Below are positions 56,206 through 64,000 of a stretch of 64,000 nucleotides of DNA, in pieces; within the stretch, counting starts at the first letter, position 1, and every line of letters starts with the position of its first letter. Source of the DNA: Gordionus sp. m RMFG-2023. Its lineage: Eukaryota > Nematomorpha > Gordioida > Chordodea > Parachordodidae. The translations under genes and the position numbers were made by a program. The DNA lies in contig NC_088775.1 in assembly GCF_954871325.1 (NCBI RefSeq), positions 55,777,561 through 55,841,560 of the forward strand, read 5' to 3'. A model generated the notes under the pieces. That model searched no databases and was not told the origin of the DNA. It was given only the letters and a program-made list of their open reading frames with translations.

Positions 56206-59200
56206 GTGAACCGGTTCAAAATGGTTTTAAAAATAATTAATTTTAAATTATTAACTTAAATTTAAAATTTTAATTTTCCTTGGGGGGCATTTTTTAAATT
56301 GGTGATTTCTTTTCAAATATAATATTTCTATATTATCAACATTATATATCAAATTAAATAACATTATATATCAAATAATACTAGGTTTGTTGTTTTTTCT
56401 TTAAATACTTAATTTATAAGAGATTAGACAATTTATCTGTTAATTAGATAAGATATATTAAAATCAGACATAATTATTCTTGGCTAAATTAACAAATTTA
56501 TATATAAGATATTAATAAGCTTTTAGAATAATACCTGCTAATAATTATGAAAAAATTATATAATTCTATTATTAATAAATAACATCTAATAGAAATCAAG
56601 TACCTTTTACATTCATTTTTATATTATATGGTTTATTTTTTATCTCATTATAAAAACTTGGATCATAGAATTTAAATGACAATAAATAAAATAGTCAGCA
56701 ATATTTTAATGATATAATAATTTTTTATTTATAATCATTGTTTTTTTAAATTCAGAATTCTAATATTATATATTATTTATTATGTTAGTTAGCATTTACC
56801 ATTATCATATATGCAAAATAAAAAAATATCATTAAAGAATGGCATTTGTAATGAATATTTTTCTAAATCTGTATTTTTAAATAATAAAAATCTTACTTTA
56901 AATCTTCTGTTTAAATAAGTTAATTAACATTGCATTAAATTATTTTTATACTTTTATTTATTTATTAATGTGTTTTATATTTAAATAAACTTACAGTGAA
57001 TTAAAAATAGGAATTACATTTTGATGATAAACTAAATATAAATACTATAGTTTAGCTTAAATAACCTATTCTGTCATATTATATTAACATCTAATAGAAA
57101 TAAAGTACTGACCAATTTTTATATAATATTGTTTTACAATAATTTCTTATTAATTGATATATTCAAAAAAAGTTTATCTTAGTTTATATAGAATATATCA
57201 GAGTGGGTAATTTGAATTAAACTATACTAGTTATATTTAGTTTAACATCAAAATGTAATTCCTATTTTTAAATGTAAGTCTATTTAATATAAAACACAAA
57301 TAAATAAAAGTATAAAATAATTTAATGCAATGTTAGTTAACTTATTTAAACTGAAGATTTATAGTAAGATTTTTATTATTTAAAAATACAGATTTAGAAA
57401 AATATTCATTACAAATGCCATTCTTTAATCATATTTTTTTTATTTTGCATATATGATAATGGTAAATGCTAACTAACATATTTTAATAATAAATATTAGA
57501 ATTCTGAATTTAAAAAAAAATGATTTTTATAAATAAAAAATTATTATATCATTAAAATATTTATTGCTGACCATTTTATTTATTGTCATTTAAATTCTAT
57601 AATCCAAGTTATTTAAAAAAATAAAAATGAAGGTAAAATTGTTTCTATTAAGCTTTTTTATTTATTCTATTTATATAATAAAAGATTTTCATCTATCATC
57701 ATATAGCTTTTTAGTTATCTATTAAATGGTTCGGGAAAAGTCAAATCCTGTGCGTTCCTATTTTAAATTAGATATCATAAAAAATCAATCTATTTGTAAA
57801 ATAGAAGATTGTGGTAAGGTCTTAAATGGGGACCATGCTGCAAATCTTGAACGACATATAGAAAGATTCCACAATATGGAATTCAAATTATTAAGAAAAA
57901 AGAGAAAATTTGACTATTAAAAAAATTCAAATAACGAAAACTGCAAACCAGTATAATACAATCCAAGATGCTTTTAAGCCCAACACTACTACAATACAAA
58001 TCAATATAAAGAAACTTTAATCCGCTTCTGCACCGAGCTAATAACAGTTCACGGTAGGCCAATAAAATCAATTGACGACAAATCATTTCGAAATATTATA
58101 GATCCAATAATTATAGGATTGGGTGGAAATTTAACTATCAATTCGGAAAATATACGCAATAATATTAAAAAAAATGGCGTTAGATTTTTCGGAAAATATA
58201 AAAAAGGAAGTATATCAAAAGCTTATTTCGTTAAAATTAGATATAGCAACTAGATATGATAGGTCCATATTGGGGATCCAATTTATAAATAACGGAAAAA
58301 TAAAATTAAGGACTCTATGCATGAAAGTGATTAAAGAACGACACACATCAGAATATCTTAAAAAAATTATTCTAGATGTTCTAAAAGAATATGAAATAAA
58401 AATTGAGCAGATTTACACAATAACCACCGATAATGCAGCAAATATGATTAAGTTAAATAAACTATTAATACTACACGATGAAGAAGATGAAGACCTTAAC
58501 GATTATTTAATTAATGATGATTTAAATAATAATGATATAGATAATGATGATTTAGATAATAATGATATAATTCATGATGAAAATAAAGAACCTTTTAATA
58601 TTGAAAATATTAATCTTGCATCAAATGCCAGATCCATATTAATAGATATTAAATGTGCTTCACATACATTTCAATTAGCAATTAATGATTGCATTAAAAA
58701 TTCAAATGAAATTGTCATTATAAATAAAGCAAGAAACATCTGCAAAAAAATAAGAAATCAGACAACAATGGCTATTCTCTCAAAATTAAATTTGAAAAAC
58801 CACTAATAGATTGTTGCACAAGATGGAACTCTATCTATTTAATGTTGGAGAGAGTACTAGAGTTAAAAAGCTTTTGCCAATAAATATCGCTACAAAGCGA
58901 TCGCGAAAAATGTTTATCAGAGAATGAATGGAAAATAATTAGTGACATATTAAAAGCTTTATATCCAGCTTATGTTTTGACAAAATATTTACAAAGTGAA
59001 CAATTGACAATGGGGGATTTTTACGCTGCGTGGAGCAAATGTCTCATGCAAACAAGTAAAGTAGACACTCCATTTGCCAGACTTTTAGTTTCTACGATGA
59101 AAGCACGAGAAATAAATTTCAAAAATGAAGTTTTTTGCTCTGCTATTTATTTCGACCCTAGATATAATGTATTTTTAACTTTTGAAGAAAGAGAGATCGC

Positions 59201-60041
59201 CAGAAAACATCTTTGTAAAACTTAGAACTTGATACAAAATCTAAATAATCAGAATATTGAAATTCTAAATACTATGCCTACGTGTTCGTATTCGAAGGAT
59301 AATTTAGATGATGATTTTGAAGATTTATTAAAGTCGCATGAAAGTCTTAATAAGAATAATTCTCAGGGCATCGAGAATTATAATAAATGTAATAGAAATA
59401 GAATATATAATTCGGTCATTTGATAATATAGAGAGATTAGAAAAAGATACTAATCTTTTGAATTATTGGGAAAATGTAAAGAATAGTATGCCAGAACTTT
59501 ATAAGTTAGCTATAACTGTGTACGCAGGTCTCCGTAGAAAGAGCATTTTCAAGCCTTAAGTTTATACTCTCTGCGCAGAGAACTAAATTAAATCCTGAAA
59601 TATTAGAAAATATTTTAGTTATCCGCTCGAATTCTCTTTTTAAACCTAAATAGTATAGTATACATATTATTTTATCATTATTGTATTTATGCATGTTTGT
59701 TTTTATCTTATTTATTTATGAAATAAAAAAAAACTAATTTGTCTAATTTATATTTCCTAAATTTAATAAAAATATCTATTAGATTATCATGGATAAATTA
59801 AATAAGAAATTATAAACTAAAAAGATTTTTCTCTAAAATTAATATATACATGGTTAATGATTAATTTTTTTTAAAATTAAATTTATAAAAACCGGAACAA
59901 ACCGAAAAGAACTGTTATAAATTATAAACCGAACCGATATGATTTTTTTTAAAAATCCGAAATGGAACAAAACCTTTATAAAATTTTAAACTAAAAACCG
60001 GGACGAACCGAACCGTTATACTAAACGGTTCGAAACCCTGT
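56206..60041 (+). mobile_element. hAT transposon with BED finger and largely kept transposase
   Basis: Right end: repeats of CCGAACCG and CGGTTCG with CGGTTCGAAACCCTG at 60041. Left end: GTGAACCGGTTCAAAA near 56206, a degenerate match. The gene is on the plus strand: a BED zinc finger (57726-57919: VRSYFKL, CKIEDCGKVL, HAANLERHIERFH); the catalytic region (58174-58806: LDIATRYDRSILGIQFI, TITTDNAANMIKLNKLL, an Asp/Asn-rich insert, CASHTFQLAINDCI); further pieces to 59223; and the dimerisation region (59480-59650: YKLAITVYA, SVERAFSSLKF in a shifted frame). About three to five frame breaks. The TTDNAANM Asp and the CASH box agree with hAT catalytic blocks. A palindrome (56590-57640) lies in its 5' part. 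Confidence 0.75.
56590..57640. repeat. Large palindrome, about 420-bp arms, 220-bp spacer
   Basis: The left arm (about 56595-57025) and right arm (about 57240-57635) are inverted copies, sharing for example ATGGCATTTGTAATGAATAT and GTTAGCATTTACCATTATC. The right arm ends about 90 bases before the BED-finger start codon. Within the spacer, ACATCTAATAGAAAT recurs directly from the left edge (56583 and 57092). There is no open frame. It may be a fold-back element inside the hAT, or an inverted duplication of its 5' UTR. Confidence 0.8.
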
Positions 60042-60049
60042 TCAACTGA

Positions 60050-60910
60050 ATCCTAACGACTTTGGAACTTTTCTCTAATTAGTTTTACGTGCTCATCCTT
60101 TATATTTTGATCTAACAAGGCCTCAATATCTATCTTGGTGTGCTTTTCATTTTTCTTACCATTACTTTTTTTGCTCTTATACCAGATTTTTTGATCAATC
60201 ATCATACAACAAATAAGGAGTTTGTGGTCTAAATTAAACATAACTTGATGGATTACTTTAATATTTTTTATCCAACCAATTGTCGTTCTAGAACAAATGA
60301 AATAGTCAATTGGAGACTATGTATTGTATGATGGGCTATATAAGTATATATTTCTATGGGGTCAGCATGTTCGAAAAAAGTAATTGTAATAGGAAGGTTA
60401 AGATTACGGCATAGTTTTAGAAGTTGTTTCCCCCCTCCATCAGAATTTATGTCGTGAGCTCCCGAACCTAGGGAGTTATGATTCTTTATTACTAATCACC
60501 CCACATTGCAGTCCGCAGCTATAAGTAAATTTTCATGTTTAGCAAGCAAATACTCCCATAAAATTGGGAAAAATGCTTGTCTTTCAAGATAGTTTGCTGG
60601 ATATACATTTACGATTTCTGCACCTCGATTTTAGTTTAATGCTATATAACCTGCTATTTAGAGCCTTGAATTTTGAATATAACTTGCTAGATTATTCTTA
60701 ATGATTATACATATACAGCACCAGTTTTTTCTGTCTCTCTTGAACTAATTAAATGGTAACCCTTACAGTATAGTTTATTAGTCAGTCCATTTAGTTTATT
60801 GAATTCAAACTAAATCCACCTCCAGTGTGTCTAAAAGAATTCTTAGTTGCGCGACGTTCAAGGATCTAGAATTCAGCAATATCACTCTTAGATTACCAGT
60901 TATCCATTTT
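60050..60910 (-). pseudogene. LINE remnant with APE-type endonuclease
   Basis: The minus strand gives ITGNLRVILLNSRSLNVAQL near 60905, then AEIVNVYPANYLERQAFFPI, then LLIAADCNVG near 60510, then SDGGGKQLLKLCRNLNLPIT, and near 60250 VMFNLDHKLLICCMMI. VYPANxxERxxFF, the D-N-V-G box and the NxDHK/SDHx end are APE endonuclease motifs of non-LTR elements. Frames are broken and no RT is seen beyond it. It directly follows the hAT end. It belongs to a different LINE from families A and B. Confidence 0.6.
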
Positions 60911-62587
60911 TTTATAAATTACTTATTAAATTACCAATTATAATAGCAAAAATTTTTTAATGTTAGGTATATCGTCGGTATAGAATTGGAGTGCTCCACT
61001 CGACATTTTCAAAATTTTTGAGTTAGATGTGGATAATAACTTATTTATTCCCAATATATATTAAAATAAAAACTAAATTAAAATATATTAATTCTTGCCC
61101 AAGTTAGATCTCAATCAAAATTGATCACTAAGCTTTCCCTATATTCGATTTTAAACTTTAATATTGATTTTTACATATGGGCCAGATGCGACACACTTCC
61201 ATTATATAGAATGATAGAATATAGGAAAAATGAACTAGTAGGCAATATTCTTAAGCAAGCCCCAAACCACTTATATATCAAGCACTCGTTATAAGTATCC
61301 CCAGAGGAGTCATCCCTCAAATCATTTCTAATATATAATAATAGTTGGTTCGGCAGGATAACCAGATCAATAGTTTAGATAGACATATCCTGAGAATTCA
61401 TTAAGCGGGCTTGAGAACTTTTAAAACTATTCTAAGGCAAATCTACGATTGACGAATAACTTGTAATGTTTGAGAGGTAATTATATATTTATATTTAAGA
61501 TTTCTCTGTTAGTTTTCTAAATTAATGATATTTTATCGATATATTTTTGTTGTATATAATGTTACTCTATTATCATCAGTAGTATAAAGATTAAAATTCA
61601 TCATGACTAGGAAACTTATAGGCCGAAATTAAGTAGATTAAATTTGATTATTAGTTAGAAGTCAAACTATGAGAAACAAATGAAACTTTATAAATAATTT
61701 TTCTCGATTACAAAGTGAATTAAAATATAACGTAACAAAACATTTATAATAAATATTTACAATACCTAAACGGAAAATTTGACTAAATAGGTAAATAGCC
61801 ATTTGTATTTGGAAGAAATAGTTTTTTTTTTCTTACCTTTCACTCATAACTATACCTCACTTTAATAATACAAATTGGAGAGTCGTAGTTCCATTCATTT
61901 TGATAGCTATACATCTGAGTTACAAGGTTTGTTCGTATACTTGAGAAAAAAATAGAATTATATGGAGATTCACGTTCGCTCAATTTGGGCAGGTCGGTTA
62001 AGATAAGCTAGTAAAGAGAATTTCTGGATATATCTGGATGATATAATAATATTTTGTCGTGACCTAGACGTCACATACCAAGACACACTTGCTTTCATTA
62101 ACATTGTAGTGGCCTGAGGACTCGTCATCCCAAGACGGTTACAATCGACAAAGAAAATAAAGCGAGATCGAGATTTTGTCAGTAATGCAGAATCAAGGAG
62201 AGGTCGCATTAGAAGTACTGGGCATACTCAATATAGTCCATCACAAGACTATCAAATATGTTTGTACATTACTATAGCACATTGATTCACACTTTCGAGA
62301 TGGAACCCATAGATCCCTTATTACAAAGTCATAGCCGGCATCATCAATCCTATGTAACACTTTCTTAATGGTATCATACAGGTGGATGCATCGAACCTAT
62401 ATATAGGAATCGCCAATGGGCCCTTGGAGTTCTCCCTCCCTTTGATGAGATCGAACGTGCATTTATTATTCCCACATTCGTAACACATCATATTAATCAA
62501 AAGTGTAAATCAGAGTGGAGGAGGTATACTAAGAACATGTATGGGAAAATCATGTCCATTGTTACTGACAGTCAAGTAGCCCGAAAG
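60911..62587. other. Unassigned sequence between LINE remnant and LTR
   Basis: 60911-61840 is AT-rich with nothing recognised. 61860-62585 has more balanced base composition (for example GGTGGATGCATCGAACC at 62380 and GAGTGGAGGAGGTATAC at 62512) and may be decayed coding sequence of a mobile element. No frame stays open beyond 80 codons and I could not match it. Confidence 0.4.
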
Positions 62588-64000
62588 TGCTAACAACTAC
62601 TGTCCTAGTTGTAATAGAAACAATTAGCCTCAAAGGCAATTAAATATATGATGAATTTAAAATATATATATTATTAATTGTGTACGACGATTAATTGTTT
62701 GTTTTGTAAAATATATATATACTACGGTACAAAAGGTAAAAAGTTGTTAAATTTATAATAAAAATTGATTTCATCACAATGGCGCAGTCGTTTCAAATGG
62801 AGAAATATAATATAAAGGAGTGCAATATGGAAGTTTATTTTACAAAAATGGAATTCCTATTTAAAATCGCAAAAATATAAAAAATCATTTTTATTAGCGA
62901 ATATTGGATTAGAGGTTTATTCTAAATTATTTTTAATTTTTGTTTGCCAAAGACATTAAAGGAAATATCATATGATGACATAATTAAACTTTAAAAAAAT
63001 TATTATATGAAAAGACAAACTTCATATTAGAAAGATATTATTTCTTTAAAATGGAACAAGAAAAAGATGAAATCATCGTAGAGTATATTAATAAATTAAA
63101 GATAAAGTCAAAGACGTGTGAATTTAAAGATATGTATAATACAATATTGCGGGACAAATTAGTGTCAGGAATTAATAATGGAAAAATAATAATGGAAAAA
63201 TAATAATGGAAAAATATTAATGAAATTAATTAACATGCAGGACTTGACATGGGAAAGTGCAATACAAATCGCGACCGCAATGGAGACTACAGAAATGATG
63301 TCGTATGAAAAATTATCTGCAGGGAAGGAGATAAATAAAATCTAAAAAACAGTAACAAGGGAGCAGTATGACAAGTACAAACCGTATCAAAAATTATTTG
63401 CTATTGTTGTGGATTAGGAGATCACATAAAACCGAAGTGCCCTAATTTGAATGCCATCTGCCATAATTGTGGGATAAAAGGACATTTACAAAAAGTATGC
63501 AGAAGGAATCGTGGGAAGAAAGAATATATTCGAACGATAGATGTTCCAGAAAATGAGCGAGAAAGTTTTGAGGATTGGGAATTTCCAAAGGAGTCTCGAG
63601 AAAAATTTGAGGTGAAATTATTGATAGATAAAATTTATATTAAATTTTTAATTGACACAGGATCGGCAGTCTCTATTTTGAATATAGAAGACGTTTACCG
63701 TTTAAAAATACCAGTAACAAAAACGGATATTATTTTAAAATCTTATAATAATGTAATCATCAATATTAAAGGTAAGTGAATATTACCCGTTAATTATATG
63801 AATAAAGTTATATATCATGAATTTATTATTGTAAACAATGGGATTAACTTGAAAGGTAGAAACCTAATAAACAAATAAAAATAAATCAGTAATATAGTTA
63901 ATGAGGTTTGGAAGGATAATATTGTACATAAATTTTCCTTATTATTCACTAAAAAATTAGGTTTACTAAGAGGTTTTAAGGCCAGTTTAGCGGTAAAATC
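62588..64000 (+). mobile_element. Ty3/Gypsy LTR retrotransposon fossil, 5' part, running off the window
   Basis: A fossil. An LTR-like block of about 190 bases (about 62588-62778, ending TCATCACA) is followed by ATGGCGCAGTCG, a typical primer-binding-site position for this group. A Gag region follows (about 62785-63400), with EQEKDEIIVEYINKLKI-type sequence. Then come two CCHC zinc knuckles (YCCGLGDHIKPKCPN; CHNCGIKGHLQKVCRR) and the retropepsin start KFLIDTGSAVSILN near 63645. The order Gag, knuckles, protease is that of Ty3/Gypsy. The Gag part is broken in a few places while the knuckle-protease part is open, so it looks moderately young. The rest lies beyond the window. Confidence 0.8.

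Noticed and set aside
61970-62209. 79-codon minus-strand frame
   Set aside because: No recognisable motif, and the plus strand of the same region looks equally codon-like; kept only as an unassigned stretch.

Overview
This window is animal nuclear DNA: strongly AT-rich (about three quarters A+T by eye), dense in transposons, with spliced genes. The one host gene I can identify lies on the minus strand. It is the C-terminal half of ARID2 (BAF200; Drosophila Bap170), the RFX-type, C2H2-zinc-finger subunit of the PBAF SWI/SNF chromatin remodeller. Nine exons can be placed between about 38302 and 2959. All internal junctions agree in reading phase, and the translated exons align with remembered vertebrate ARID2 across the RFX domain, the paired zinc fingers and the C-terminal tail. 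ARID2 and the mix of mobile families point to an invertebrate animal, but I cannot name the group.

Layout. Positions 1-345 hold the 3' end of an RTE-like LINE (family A). Positions 2959-4036 hold the last three ARID2 exons. Intron 4037-10910 contains a long-TIR element (about 4230-10805), with a hAT element inside it (4536-10392, perfect 8-bp target duplication). That hAT holds a fold-back element, a hAT-like MITE and a rearranged Ty3/Gypsy fossil. Positions 10911-13428 carry five clustered ARID2 exons: RFX domain, AT-hook-like linker, long linker and half of the first zinc finger.

Intron 13429-38070 (24.6 kb) splits the RFX winged-helix domain. It holds a nested stack. A LINE of family B (14223-27573, 17-bp target duplication, tRNA-like 5' end) is interrupted by LINE A (23287-26624) and by a 7.5-kb composite (15305-22774, 8-bp duplication). 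The composite contains a piggyBac, a 3-kb element with 610-bp terminal inverted repeats, a hAT remnant and Gypsy fragments. Further along the intron are a hAT MITE, a long-TIR hAT, a restriction-endonuclease-type LINE tail, and a Tc1-like element with long inverted repeats that itself carries a hAT.

Upstream of the last ARID2 exon found (38.3-64 kb) I see mobile DNA only: LINE fragments, a head-to-head pair of integrase-type (Ginger/KRBA2-like) gene tails, two abutting Helitrons that each carry a tRNA-like module, a second piggyBac, two related hAT copies, a larger hAT with a BED finger next to a 0.4-kb palindrome, an endonuclease-bearing LINE remnant, and the 5' part of a Ty3/Gypsy fossil running off the end. 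The earlier ARID2 exons (ARID domain and most ARM repeats) were not found and probably lie beyond the window.

Nearly all other open frames are degenerate transposon genes or chance frames in AT-rich DNA. Homologies are from memory and reading, not from a search.
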